DNA of 64,000 nucleotides, taken from positions 50,023-114,022 of the forward strand of contig JBAYSX010000007.1 in NCBI GenBank assembly GCA_041675905.1, read 5' to 3'. Each line of letters begins with the position of its first letter. Positions within the stretch are counted from its first letter, which is position 1. Made by a program: the position numbers and the translations under genes. This DNA comes from Sandaracinobacteroides sp041675905. GTDB lineage: Bacteria > Pseudomonadota > Alphaproteobacteria > Sphingomonadales > Sphingomonadaceae. Positions 43,943 through 52,951 of the stretch are shown piece after piece. The notes beneath the pieces were generated by a model. The model saw only the letters and a list, made by a program, of their open reading frames with translations. It had not been told where the DNA came from and did no database searches.

Positions 43943-44617
43943 TCAGCGCGGGCGCGGCAAATTCGGGCCGAACGGGCGCGGCGGACCAGAGGGCCGCGAA
44001 CCGCGTGGCAACTGCGCCTGATAGGCGACGAGACAATGATCGCCGCAATAGGGGAAACCGGGGTTCACCGGCTTGCCGCAAAAATGGAAATCCGCCTCAT
44101 CCGGGTGGCCGATCGGCCATTTGCAGATGCGATCATTCAGATCGAGCAGGCTTACCTTGCCGTCCTTGCCCCGGGCCTTGCCATCGGGCGGCGAGACCGG
44201 GCGCACCGGGCGGGACACCGCCGCATCCACAACAGGCACCTGGCGTGGCGCCGGAGCGGGGGCAACCGGAGCGACAGGTTCGGGCGACGGCCTGGCGATC
44301 GTTGGTTCAGCCCGCGTGGGGACGGCGGCAGCCGGCTTTCTGGCAGGTTCGGCAGTCGCTGCCGGAGCAGCCGCAGCCGGCGCTGGCGCGGCAGGCTGTG
44401 CCGTCGTTGTCCGCGCCGTGCCGTTTCCGGCTGCAGGGGCCGCTGATTTCGCTGCTTTCAACGGCGACGGCCGCGCCGCCAGACCCAGCCGGTGCGCCTT
44501 GCCGATCACCGCATTCCGCGATAATTTTTCACCCAGCAATTCAGCGATCTGGCTTGCCGATCGTCCTTCATCCCAATATTGTTTCAACAGAGCCACGCGC
44601 TCGTCTGTCCAGGCCAT
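43943..44617 (-). CDS. gcrA: Cell-cycle regulator GcrA
   Basis: GcrA binds RNA polymerase sigma-70 and activates promoters carrying methylated GANTC sites in alphaproteobacteria, partnering with CcrM. The 224-residue protein has the N-terminal helix-turn-helix MAWTDERVALLKQYWDEG with ASQIAELLG and SRNAVIGKAHRLGL, a long Ala/Pro linker (about 50-150), and the Cys-containing C-terminal domain CKWPIGHPDEADFHFCGKP with YCGDHCLVAY. The linker is longer than in Caulobacter (173 total). Strong indicator of an alphaproteobacterium. Confidence 0.96.
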   Translation of the reverse strand: MAWTDERVALLKQYWDEGRSASQIAELLGEKLSRNAVIGKAHRLGLAARPSPLKAAKSAAPAAGNGTARTTTAQPAAPAPAAAAPAATAEPARKPAAAVPTRAEPTIARPSPEPVAPVAPAPAPRQVPVVDAAVSRPVRPVSPPDGKARGKDGKVSLLDLNDRICKWPIGHPDEADFHFCGKPVNPGFPYCGDHCLVAYQAQLPRGSRPSGPPRPFGPNLPRPR

Positions 44618-44718
44618 ATGTTCCTAATCCGCTTCGCGCAGCGACCCATGCCGCCCGCAATTTCGCTATTGCCGATTGCCGCCTGCTGTTTCCCGCACTA
44701 AAGCCATGGCAACAGACG

Positions 44719-45555
44719 ATGACCGACGATATCCAACCTTTTCGTTCCGCCGCCAGCCGCCAGCCGGGAGTTCCCGTATTCACTGGCCCGAACTGGCGCG
44801 GTATCCGCACCCTCTATGTGAAGGAAGTGCGGCGCTTCTTCAAGGTGCAGATGCAGACGATCTGGGCGCCTGCGCTCACCACCCTGTTGTTTCTGGCCAT
44901 CTTCACCGTCGCCCTCAGCGGGCAGCGGGCCGAGATTCTCGGCGTGCGCTACGCCGATTTCCTCGCTCCCGGCCTCATCATCATGGGCATGGTGCAAAAT
45001 GCGTTCCAGAACAGTTCCTCATCCTTGCTGGGCGCCAAAATCCAGGGCACGATTGTCGACATTCTGACCCCGCCATTGTCGCCGAAGGAAGTGCTGGTCG
45101 CGATGGTAGCGGGCGCGCTCACCCGCGCCTGGCTGGTGGGTTTGGCGGTATGGGCGGCGATGCGGCTGTGGCCGGGCGTGAAGGTAGAGATACAGGATCC
45201 CGTCGCCATCCTGTATTTTGGCACCGTCGGCTCCGTCTTTCTCGCACTGCTTGGTATCCTCACCGGCATCTGGGCGGAAAAATATGATCATGGGGCCGCC
45301 GTCACCAATTTTTTCATCCAGCCGCTGACTTTACTGTCCGGCACCTTCTACGCCATCGACCGTCTTGCACCCGCCTTCCAGATGCTGAGCCGGATGAATC
45401 CGTTTTTCTACCTGATCGATGGATTTCGCAGCGGTTTTATTGGTGTATCGGAGGCGCCGCCCCTGATTGGCGGGGCAGTGATCGGTGTCCTTACGGTACT
45501 GCTGTGGTGGCTGACGCATGCGCTGCTGAAATCGGGGTGGAAATTGCGCGCCTGA
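44719..45555 (+). CDS. ABC-2 type transporter permease
   Basis: The 278-residue inner-membrane protein has six membrane segments starting about residue 50 and the ABC2_membrane features (FLAPGLIIMGMVQNAFQNSSSS; MNPFFYLIDGFRSGFIG). It would need an ATPase partner, and none is adjacent in the window. Substrates of this family include drugs, polysaccharides and antibiotics. ATG 44719 is chosen by homology; upstream in-frame codons overlap the divergent gcrA promoter. It lies 63 bases ahead of argD. Confidence 0.9.
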   Translation: MTDDIQPFRSAASRQPGVPVFTGPNWRGIRTLYVKEVRRFFKVQMQTIWAPALTTLLFLAIFTVALSGQRAEILGVRYADFLAPGLIIMGMVQNAFQNSSSSLLGAKIQGTIVDILTPPLSPKEVLVAMVAGALTRAWLVGLAVWAAMRLWPGVKVEIQDPVAILYFGTVGSVFLALLGILTGIWAEKYDHGAAVTNFFIQPLTLLSGTFYAIDRLAPAFQMLSRMNPFFYLIDGFRSGFIGVSEAPPLIGGAVIGVLTVLLWWLTHALLKSGWKLRA

Positions 45556-45618
45556 TTCGCTATTTCAGCAGGAGAGAGGCGGCTGGTGCCGCCTTTTTTC
45601 ATTTGCTGAGGTTGCGAT

Positions 45619-46803
45619 ATGGCCATTTCCCCGCTCATGCCCGTTTATCCGCGCTGCGATGTAGCGCCGGTGCGTGGCGAGGGCTGTTATCTGTTCGACG
45701 CCAATGGCCGGAAATGGCTGGATTTTGCCTCCGGAATCGCTGTCAATTCGCTGGGCCATGGCCATCCGCATCTGGTGAACGCCATTGCGAAACAGGCCGC
45801 AACGCTGATGCATGTGTCGAACCTGTATGGCTCGCCGCAACAAATTTCGGTCGCCGAAAGGCTGGTTGCGCTGACCTTCGCCGATACGGTGTTTTTCACC
45901 AATTCCGGCGCGGAAGCGGTGGAATGTGCAGTGAAAACAGCACGCGCGTATCAGAACGCGGCGGGCCACCCGGAAAAATACCGGCTGATCACCTTCGGCA
46001 ACGCGTTCCATGGCCGGACGCTGGCGACCATCTCGCTGACCGATCAGCAGAAACTGCGCCAGGGCTTCGATCCGCTGCCGGATTGGTCGAGGGTCGTGCC
46101 GTTCAACGATCTGGCTGCTACCGAAGCGGCCATCGATGAATCCGTCGGCGCAATTCTGGTCGAACCCATCCAGGGCGAAGGCGGCGTTACACCGGCGACA
46201 CCAGAGTTCCTGGCCGGGCTGCGGACGCTGGCTGACCGGCACGGCCTGATGCTGGTGCTCGATGAAGTGCAGACGGGCGCTGGCCGCACCGGCACTTTCT
46301 TCGCCCATGAACAATATGGCGTGACGCCCGATATCGTCGCCACCGCCAAGGGCATCGGTGGCGGTTTTCCGGTCGGCGCCTGTCTCGCCACCGAAAAGGC
46401 GGCGCAGGGCATGGTGTTCGGATCGCACGGCTCTACCTATGGCGGCAACCCGCTGGCGATGGCGGCAGTGAACACCGTGCTCGACATCATCGCCGAACCG
46501 CAATTCCTTGCCGACGTCCGGGCGAAATCCGAACGGCTGCGCCAGGCGCTGGAGCAGATGATCCCCAACCATGATCTGTTCGACCATGTACGCGGTCGCG
46601 GGCTGTTGCTGGGGCTGAAACTCACCGCCGACAGCCGGGCGTTCGTAGCCCATGCGCGCGATCATGGCCTGTTGACCGTCGCCGCCGGGGATAATGTCGT
46701 GCGTATCGTGCCGCCGCTGGTGATCGAGGAAGCGCATATCCGCGAGTGTGTGGACAGCCTTTCCGCGGCCGCCGCCAGCTTCAAGATCCCGGAGGCTGCA
46801 TGA
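45619..46803 (+). CDS. argD: Acetylornithine aminotransferase ArgD
   Basis: ArgD converts N-acetylglutamate semialdehyde to N-acetylornithine with PLP in arginine synthesis. The 394 residues include FTNSGAEAVECAVKTAR (phosphate-binding), VEPIQGEGGVTPA, LVLDEVQTGAGRTG and the PLP-lysine motif IVATAKGIGGGFPVG. Being followed directly by argF (ATGA overlap) supports the arginine role over other class III aminotransferases. GAGGT precedes the start. Confidence 0.95.
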   Translation: MAISPLMPVYPRCDVAPVRGEGCYLFDANGRKWLDFASGIAVNSLGHGHPHLVNAIAKQAATLMHVSNLYGSPQQISVAERLVALTFADTVFFTNSGAEAVECAVKTARAYQNAAGHPEKYRLITFGNAFHGRTLATISLTDQQKLRQGFDPLPDWSRVVPFNDLAATEAAIDESVGAILVEPIQGEGGVTPATPEFLAGLRTLADRHGLMLVLDEVQTGAGRTGTFFAHEQYGVTPDIVATAKGIGGGFPVGACLATEKAAQGMVFGSHGSTYGGNPLAMAAVNTVLDIIAEPQFLADVRAKSERLRQALEQMIPNHDLFDHVRGRGLLLGLKLTADSRAFVAHARDHGLLTVAAGDNVVRIVPPLVIEEAHIRECVDSLSAAAASFKIPEAA

Positions 46804-47747
46804 ACGTACGGCCATCCCCGCGCCACCTGCTGGATCTGTCCGATCTGGGCGCGGAAGGGTTGCGGCAATTGCTCGACGCGGCAGCCAGCCGCAAGCGCGC
46901 GCGCCGGGGCCGGCCCCAGGGGGCGATCGACGCCGATGCGCCGCTGGCCGATCATGTTCTGGCGGCGATTTTTGAAAAACCCTCCACGCGCACGCGGATC
47001 AGCTTCGATGTCGCGATGCGGCAACTGGGCGGGGCGACGATCACGCTGGCGGCGGGCGATATGCAGCTTGGCCGGGGCGAAACCATCGAGGATACGGCGC
47101 GGGTACTGTCCGGCTTTGTCGATGCGGTGATGATCCGCGCCCATCGCCACGCCGATCTCGAAGCCTTTGCCGGAGCGTCGTCGGTGCCGCTCGTCAACGG
47201 CCTTTCCGATCGTTCGCACCCGTGCCAGATCATCGCCGATCTGATGACCGTAGAGGAGCGCCTGGGTCGCAGCGTCACCGGTACGCGCTGGGCGTGGTTT
47301 GGCGATGGCAATAATGTCTGCCACTCTGTTATTGAGGCGGCGGGGCTGCTCGGCTTTACCCTGCATATCGCCTGCCCGCCGGAATATGCGCCTGATGATG
47401 GTTTTGTCGCCACGGCCCGCGAGCGCGGCGCGACGATCATCATCAATACGGATGTGGATGGCGCAGCGATGGCCGCCGATGTAATCGTTACCGATACCTG
47501 GGTGTCGATGGGCGATGCCGATGCCGATGCGCGGCTGGCCGCCATGGCGCCCTACCAGGTCGATGCGGCGCTGATGGCGCGGGCATCCCCGCATGCGCTG
47601 TTTCTGCACTGTCTGCCGGCGCATCGCGGCGAGGAAGTGACAGCGGACGTCATCGACGGGCCGCAATCCGCCGTGTGGGACGAGGCCGCCAATCGCGTTC
47701 ATGCGCAAAAGGCTGTGCTGCTGTGGGCGCTGGGAAAATCCGTATGA
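46800..47747 (+). CDS. argF: Ornithine carbamoyltransferase ArgF
   Basis: ArgF makes citrulline from ornithine and carbamoyl phosphate. The 315-residue enzyme has the carbamoyl-phosphate motif KPSTRTRISFDVAM, the DRSHPCQIIADLMT segment, and the ornithine-side FLHCLPAHRGEEV. The ATG overlaps the argD stop (ATGA), fixing the start, and the stop overlaps hslO. Confidence 0.97.
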   Translation: MNVRPSPRHLLDLSDLGAEGLRQLLDAAASRKRARRGRPQGAIDADAPLADHVLAAIFEKPSTRTRISFDVAMRQLGGATITLAAGDMQLGRGETIEDTARVLSGFVDAVMIRAHRHADLEAFAGASSVPLVNGLSDRSHPCQIIADLMTVEERLGRSVTGTRWAWFGDGNNVCHSVIEAAGLLGFTLHIACPPEYAPDDGFVATARERGATIIINTDVDGAAMAADVIVTDTWVSMGDADADARLAAMAPYQVDAALMARASPHALFLHCLPAHRGEEVTADVIDGPQSAVWDEAANRVHAQKAVLLWALGKSV

Positions 47748-48652
47748 GCACGAACGACAGCTCCCGCCGCGATGGCGACCGGTCTCTCGGCTTCACCTTG
47801 CCGGCACGCAATGTACGGGGACGTGCCGTACGGCTGGATGCATCGGTCGACGCGATTCTGGCGGCGCACGCCTATCCGGAACCGATTGCAAAATTACTGG
47901 CCGAAGCACTGGTGCTGACGGCGATGCTGGGCGCGCTGTTGCGCGACGAAGGCGGGCAATTGACCCTGCAGGCGCGTGGCGAGGGTGGCCCCTGTTCCCT
48001 GTTGGTCGCCGATTATCGCGAAGGCGAACTGCGTGGTTATGCGGCGCTTGATCTCGATCGCCGTTTCCCCGCCGCGGACAGCGAAACGCTGGCGGGATTT
48101 TTCGGCAAGGGCTATCTCGCCATCACGCTCGACCAGACGGCTTCGGCGGAACGCTATCAGGGCATTGTCGAACTGGGCGACACGACGCTTGAGGCCGCCG
48201 CCGGCAATTATTTCGCGCAATCCGAACAATTGCCGACGATCATCCGGCTTGCGGCGGTGCGCAAGGCCGACGGCCACTGGACCGCCGGCGGCCTGCTGGT
48301 GCAGCAATTATCCCGCAAGGAACTGGGGGCTGCACGGCTGCATGTAGAAGCATCCGAACAGCACGCCGCCGATCAGCAACATGTAGCGGCGCTTGTCGGA
48401 ACCTTGTCGGACACGGAATTGACGGATGTCGAGCTGCCGCTCGAAAACTTGCTGTGGCGGCTGTTCCACGAAGAGGAAGTGCATGCTTTCCCGCCCGAAT
48501 TGCTGTCGCGTGGCTGCCGTTGTTCGGTGGAGCATATCACCCGGGTACTAAAGCAATTCTCCGAAGAAGAACGGGTAGAAATGCGCAACGGCGATGGTCT
48601 GGTGGCCGTAGACTGCGAATTTTGCGCCCGGCAGTTTCTGCTGGACGTGTAG
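47744..48652 (+). CDS. hslO: Redox-regulated chaperone Hsp33 (HslO)
   Basis: Hsp33 is a holdase activated when its zinc-bound cysteines are oxidised. The 302-residue protein keeps all four: CRC (in LSRGCRCSVEHI) and CEFC (in DCEFCARQF) near the C-terminus, giving CxC plus CxxC. The start overlaps argF by ATGA, placing an oxidative-stress chaperone inside the arginine operon, an arrangement often seen in Sphingomonadales. Confidence 0.96.
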   Translation: MSTNDSSRRDGDRSLGFTLPARNVRGRAVRLDASVDAILAAHAYPEPIAKLLAEALVLTAMLGALLRDEGGQLTLQARGEGGPCSLLVADYREGELRGYAALDLDRRFPAADSETLAGFFGKGYLAITLDQTASAERYQGIVELGDTTLEAAAGNYFAQSEQLPTIIRLAAVRKADGHWTAGGLLVQQLSRKELGAARLHVEASEQHAADQQHVAALVGTLSDTELTDVELPLENLLWRLFHEEEVHAFPPELLSRGCRCSVEHITRVLKQFSEEERVEMRNGDGLVAVDCEFCARQFLLDV

Positions 48653-48708
48653 AAATATTTTTTAGCGCTACTCGATACACGTTGGGAAAACGTACCTATA
48701 TATCTTTT

Positions 48709-49113
48709 ATGGGGAAGATAGTTTCGACGATTGGCGCGGGGGCGCTGCTTTTGTTCATGGCTGACAGCGCCACCGCTGCGCCGCCATTACAGGCCATGCA
48801 TGGCACGTTCCGGCCAGGGCTTTGGCAGGTGAATGAAGTGGGTGATGGCACCGACAAGGCGCGGACCATTTGCGCCGCGGCGCCGGAGCAACTGCTGACT
48901 GCCGGAAGACCGGCCCGCGCCTGTAAATCCACGGTTATCGCCAACGAGCCTGGCCGGGGCATCATCACCTATCAGTGCAAGGGCGGGCTTTCCGGGCGCA
49001 CCATGCTACGCCGCGACGCCGCCAATATTTATACGATTGACGCGCAGGGGCTTGATCGGGGCCGTCCTTTTGCGCTGCTGGCCGAATGGCGTCGCGTCGG
49101 TGATTGCAAATAA
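48709..49113 (+). CDS. Small exported protein, DUF3617-like
   Basis: The 134-residue product has a signal peptide (about residues 1-23, ending TATA), then GLWQVNEVGDG, and four cysteines in the mature part that could form disulfides. Small exported proteins with an early RPGLWQV motif are typical of the DUF3617 family. ATG 48709 begins the signal peptide; a longer reading overlaps hslO. No function known. Confidence 0.72.
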   Translation: MGKIVSTIGAGALLLFMADSATAAPPLQAMHGTFRPGLWQVNEVGDGTDKARTICAAAPEQLLTAGRPARACKSTVIANEPGRGIITYQCKGGLSGRTMLRRDAANIYTIDAQGLDRGRPFALLAEWRRVGDCK

Positions 49114-49124
49114 AACCTGAATAA

Positions 49125-50150
49125 TCAGTCGAAATCGAGATCGCCCGCCGGCGGTTCCTCCAGATATGGCTCGATCTCCACCTCGGCAAGCGTAGGCGGA
49201 TTCCAGCGCGGGGCGCGGTCCTTGTCGATCAGTTGTGCGCGGACGCCTTCGTAGAAATCACCGCCGCGCTCCATATTGCAGACGATGCGATATTCGCGGC
49301 GCAGGCAGGATTCGATGGTTTCGCCATCGCCTTCCCGCAGCGCATGCAGGATCAGCTTCAGCGAGGTGGGCGACAGGGTACGCATGTGCCGCGCCTGGTC
49401 GTTGGCCCAGTCATCGCCTTCGTCCAGAGACGCCAGCATTGCCTCCACGCTGTCGCGGGCGAAATGATAGTCGATCCCTTCACGCAGCGCCGTCAGCATA
49501 TCCGGCCCGGGATCGGCGTCGAACGTATCCAGCACCTGCCCGACGCTCTCATGCGCATGGGCCAGCCGCTCTTTCAGCAATTCGAGTTCGGCGCGCGGTA
49601 CATAATGGGTGGCGATTTCAGCGGTGCGGCAATCGGCAGGCCCGATCCGTGCGCCGGTAAGGCCGAGAAATTCGCCAATTTCTCCCGGCAGACGCGGCAG
49701 CGCGTGGGTCGCGCCGACATCGGTGATGAACCCGATACCGGCCTCGGGCATGGCGAACAGCGTCGCCTCGGTCGCCACCCGGTAAGGCGCATGGATGGAA
49801 ATACCGACGCCGCCGCCCATGGTGATGCCGTCCATCAGCGCGATATAGGGTTTCGGATAATGGGCGATGGCCTGGTTCAGCCGATATTCGTCGTGGAAAA
49901 ATGCGGCATAGCTGCCGTCGCCGGCTTTTCCTGCGGCATGCATGGCGACGACATCACCCCCGGCACAAAAGGCGCGGTCGCCCTCACCTTCGACGACCAC
50001 GGCTTCCACCGACGCATCCACCAGCCATTCGATCAACTGCCGGTGCAACTCGCCACACATATCGCGGGTCAGGGCGTTCAGCGCATGGGGGCGTGTCAGT
50101 GTCGCAATGCCCAGCCGGCCCATACGCGCAAAGCGGATTTCCTGGCTCAT
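49125..50150 (-). CDS. Enoyl-CoA hydratase/isomerase family, 3-hydroxyisobutyryl-CoA hydrolase-like
   Basis: The 341-residue protein has the crotonase oxyanion-hole segments RAFCAGGDVVAMH and YIALMDGITMGGGVGISIH, followed by the HIBCH-type MPEAGIGFITDVGATHALPRL. HIBCH hydrolyses 3-hydroxyisobutyryl-CoA in valine breakdown; general enoyl-CoA hydratases are shorter, which favours HIBCH. ATG 50150 has GGGAG at 8 bases; ATG 50156 is an alternative that adds two residues. It lies 12 bases after murI in the phaC-murI operon. Confidence 0.9.
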   Translation of the reverse strand: MSQEIRFARMGRLGIATLTRPHALNALTRDMCGELHRQLIEWLVDASVEAVVVEGEGDRAFCAGGDVVAMHAAGKAGDGSYAAFFHDEYRLNQAIAHYPKPYIALMDGITMGGGVGISIHAPYRVATEATLFAMPEAGIGFITDVGATHALPRLPGEIGEFLGLTGARIGPADCRTAEIATHYVPRAELELLKERLAHAHESVGQVLDTFDADPGPDMLTALREGIDYHFARDSVEAMLASLDEGDDWANDQARHMRTLSPTSLKLILHALREGDGETIESCLRREYRIVCNMERGGDFYEGVRAQLIDKDRAPRWNPPTLAEVEIEPYLEEPPAGDLDFD

Positions 50151-50162
50151 CCCCATATCTCC

Positions 50163-50957
50163 CTATAAAATCTCGACTTCATGAAGGCCGAAGCGATGCA
50201 ATGCCGGACGCAAGGCCGCGATTCCGTTGGTCTCGCCGGTAAAGATGGCGCGCCCTTGCGGGCGAACATCGGGCCATGCTGCCCCGTCCAGCAGATGGGC
50301 GACCCGCCGCGCAATCCCGGCGGCCCCATCGACAAATTGCACATCCGGCGGGCTGGCGGCAGCCAGTTCCTCGGCAACAAGCGGGAAATGCGTGCAGGCC
50401 AGCACCAGTCGGTCAAGCCGCTCGCCGCCCTGCTGCAAGGTAATGCCCTCGATAGCGGAGCGGAAAATATGCGGATCCGGCGTTTCGCCGCGCAATTTTG
50501 CCTCGGCGGCCTCTACCAGCGCTGCCGAACCATGGCGCAAGACCAGGCAGTCACCGGCGAAGCTGTGTGACAGATTATCAACATACGCCTGACGCACCGT
50601 CGCTTCCGTACCCAGCACACCGATCACCCGACTGGTGGATTGTTCCGCCGCCGGCTTGATCGCCGGCACCGTACCCACCGCCGGCACATCAAGGGCGGCG
50701 CGCACATGCGCAAGCGCGATGGTAGATGCGGTATTGCAGGCAATGACGATCAGCGCCGGACGCACGCGCTCCACCAGCCGTCCCAGCAGCGCCGGCACGC
50801 GGGTGGCGATCTCCGCTTCCGACCTTGTGCCATAGGGAAAGCCGGCGTTATCCGCGCAATAGACGAGCGGGGCCGTAGGCAGCGTCTCTGCCACCGCACG
50901 CAACACCGACAGCCCGCCAACGCCGGAATCAAGAAACAGGATGGGGCCCGGTGTCAG
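50163..50957 (-). CDS. murI: Glutamate racemase MurI (apparent CTG start)
   Basis: MurI makes D-glutamate for peptidoglycan. The catalytic pieces are DSGVGGLSV (Asp10), ACNTAST with Cys74 and LACTHFPL with Cys188. The essential DSGVGG segment lies upstream of the first standard start (TTG 50906). No ATG, GTG or TTG precedes it in frame, but CTG at 50957 follows GAAGGAG with an 8-base spacer and overlaps the phaC stop as CTGA, the exact analogue of the ATGA overlaps common here. That gives 264 residues, a normal length. The CTG start is therefore strongly indicated. Coupling to phaC is unusual. Confidence 0.92.
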   Translation of the reverse strand: MTPGPILFLDSGVGGLSVLRAVAETLPTAPLVYCADNAGFPYGTRSEAEIATRVPALLGRLVERVRPALIVIACNTASTIALAHVRAALDVPAVGTVPAIKPAAEQSTSRVIGVLGTEATVRQAYVDNLSHSFAGDCLVLRHGSAALVEAAEAKLRGETPDPHIFRSAIEGITLQQGGERLDRLVLACTHFPLVAEELAAASPPDVQFVDGAAGIARRVAHLLDGAAWPDVRPQGRAIFTGETNGIAALRPALHRFGLHEVEIL

Positions 50958-52765
50958 GCGATACGCTCCTTCACATAGCGCCCCGGTGCATCCTCGATAA
51001 CCGGATAGCCAGGCACTGTGCCCGGTACGCGCGCCGGCACCATATCACCCGATTGCGGAGCAAGCCAGGCATCCCAGTCTGGCCACCAGCTTCCCGCCGT
51101 TTCCTTCGCCTGTTGCTGGAAAGCTTCCAGCGTTTCGGGAAGCGGCGTGGAATCTTCCAGGGTCCAGTATTGATATTTGTTGAGCGATGGCGGGTTGATT
51201 ACGCCGGCGATATGACCGGAGCCTGCCAGCATGAAGCGATTGGCTCCCGCCAGCGCATGGGCGACCTTGAATGCGCTGACCGCGGGCGCGATGTGATCGG
51301 ATATGCCCGCCTGGATATAGGTGGGCGTGCGTACCTTCGTGAGATCAAGGCCGACCCCCGCCACCTTGATCGCGCCGGGCTGCATCAACAGATTATCAAG
51401 GTAGAAGTTCTGCAGATATTCGCGATGCCACCGCGCCGGAACATTAGTCGGGTCCGAGTTCCAGTAGAGCAGATCGAAGGGTAGATAATCGCGTCCCTTC
51501 AGATAGTTGTTCACGACATAATTCCAGATAAGATCTGTGGGCCGCAGCATGTTGAAGCTGACGGCAAGCCAGCGGCCATCGACAATGCCCTTGCCGCCTG
51601 TCATGGAATCCAGCGTCTGCAGCATTTGCTCATCGACCATCGTGCGCAAATCGCCCGCCTCGCTGAAATCGACCTGGGCGGTAAAGAAGGTGGCCGTTCG
51701 CACCCGGTCCGCCTCGCCGGAGGCGGCAAGCCAGGCGAGCGTTGCCGCAAGCGTCGTGCCGGCGACACAATAACCAATCGTGTGCGTCGCAGGAGCCCCG
51801 GTGATTTCCAGCACCTTGTTGATCGCGGCAACCTGACCATCGAATACATAGGTGTCGAGCGTGACATCGGCATGTTCGGGTCCGGGCTGCTTCCACGACA
51901 CCATAAACACCGTATAGCCGCGATCCACCGCCCAGCGGACAAAGCTTTTCTCGGCGGTGAGGTCGAGAATGTAAAATTTATTGATCCATGGCGGAAAGAT
52001 CAGCACCGGTATTTCATGCACCTCCCCCGTTGTTGCCGAATACTGGATCAGCTGGAACATCCGATCTTCATAAATGACCTTGCCGGGTGTGGCTGCGAGG
52101 TTTCTCCCGACTTCAAAAGCGCCCTCGTCGGTCATCGTCAATTTGCCACGCTTCAGATCGTCGAGCATGTTGCGCAATCCTCGCAACAGGCTTTCACCAT
52201 TGGTCTGGATGGCGGCCTCGATCACTTCCGGGTTCAGGGCGGCAAAATTGGCCGGGCTCATCGCATCGACGAACTGGCGAATCTGGAAGCGCAATTTCGC
52301 GCGCATATCCTCGGGCAGACCCTCCAGCGCCGAAACCAGTTCCAGCAGATAATGGCTGGTCAGCAAATAGCTGCGCTTCACCATTTCAAATACCGGATGC
52401 TCATTCCACGCAGGCGCTGCGAAACGCCGGTCGGACCTGTTGGCGGCCCCCGGCATGGCTGCCTCATCGCCGCTGAGCGCCGCAGACCATAACTTCATCG
52501 AATCGGCCCAGAAATCCCCGGTCAGCTTGCCCAGCGTGTCGTTATCCGCGGACAGCCAGGCTTGCGCCCAGTTGTTCCAGATCGACGTCATGCCCGCCAG
52601 TACTTCAGCGCCGCCGGCTTCGCTGAACGCCGGCATTTTTTCCGCCAGCTTATCGGATTCGTTCGCCCAGAATTCCAGCATCATTTGCTGTGCACGGCCC
52701 GCGACCTCCGTCATGCGCTCAAACGCCTCGACCGTATCCTTGTTTACCTGCTCCTGAGCCGCCAT
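50954..52765 (-). CDS. phaC: Class I poly(3-hydroxyalkanoate) synthase PhaC
   Basis: PhaC polymerises 3-hydroxyacyl-CoA into PHA granules. The 603-residue protein is of class I size and has the lipase-like box GYCVAGTTLA with nucleophile Cys333, Asp491 in AGISDHIAP and His519 in GSGHIAGVINPP, the expected catalytic triad. ATG 52765 follows GGAGGAG. The stop overlaps the murI start. phaA/B are not in the window, but the PHA role is clear from the triad. Confidence 0.95.
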   Translation of the reverse strand: MAAQEQVNKDTVEAFERMTEVAGRAQQMMLEFWANESDKLAEKMPAFSEAGGAEVLAGMTSIWNNWAQAWLSADNDTLGKLTGDFWADSMKLWSAALSGDEAAMPGAANRSDRRFAAPAWNEHPVFEMVKRSYLLTSHYLLELVSALEGLPEDMRAKLRFQIRQFVDAMSPANFAALNPEVIEAAIQTNGESLLRGLRNMLDDLKRGKLTMTDEGAFEVGRNLAATPGKVIYEDRMFQLIQYSATTGEVHEIPVLIFPPWINKFYILDLTAEKSFVRWAVDRGYTVFMVSWKQPGPEHADVTLDTYVFDGQVAAINKVLEITGAPATHTIGYCVAGTTLAATLAWLAASGEADRVRTATFFTAQVDFSEAGDLRTMVDEQMLQTLDSMTGGKGIVDGRWLAVSFNMLRPTDLIWNYVVNNYLKGRDYLPFDLLYWNSDPTNVPARWHREYLQNFYLDNLLMQPGAIKVAGVGLDLTKVRTPTYIQAGISDHIAPAVSAFKVAHALAGANRFMLAGSGHIAGVINPPSLNKYQYWTLEDSTPLPETLEAFQQQAKETAGSWWPDWDAWLAPQSGDMVPARVPGTVPGYPVIEDAPGRYVKERIA

Positions 52766-52951
52766 CACCCGCTCCTCCACCTTCGCGCCCGCACCGACCG
52801 TGCCAGATGACCCAGAATAGCCGACTGGTCCACCCTGCCGCAACTGTCGGAAATCTTTAACATTTGACCATCACCTGGCTGATTCCTGGCGGAACCATGG
52901 GAGGAGTTATCAGTTATCGACCGTTGGTATCATCTGACAGGAGCAATCGCG

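Noticed and set aside
44706..44718. Upstream ATG for the ABC-2 permease
   Set aside because: It is out of frame with the conserved protein; the in-frame ATG is at 44719.
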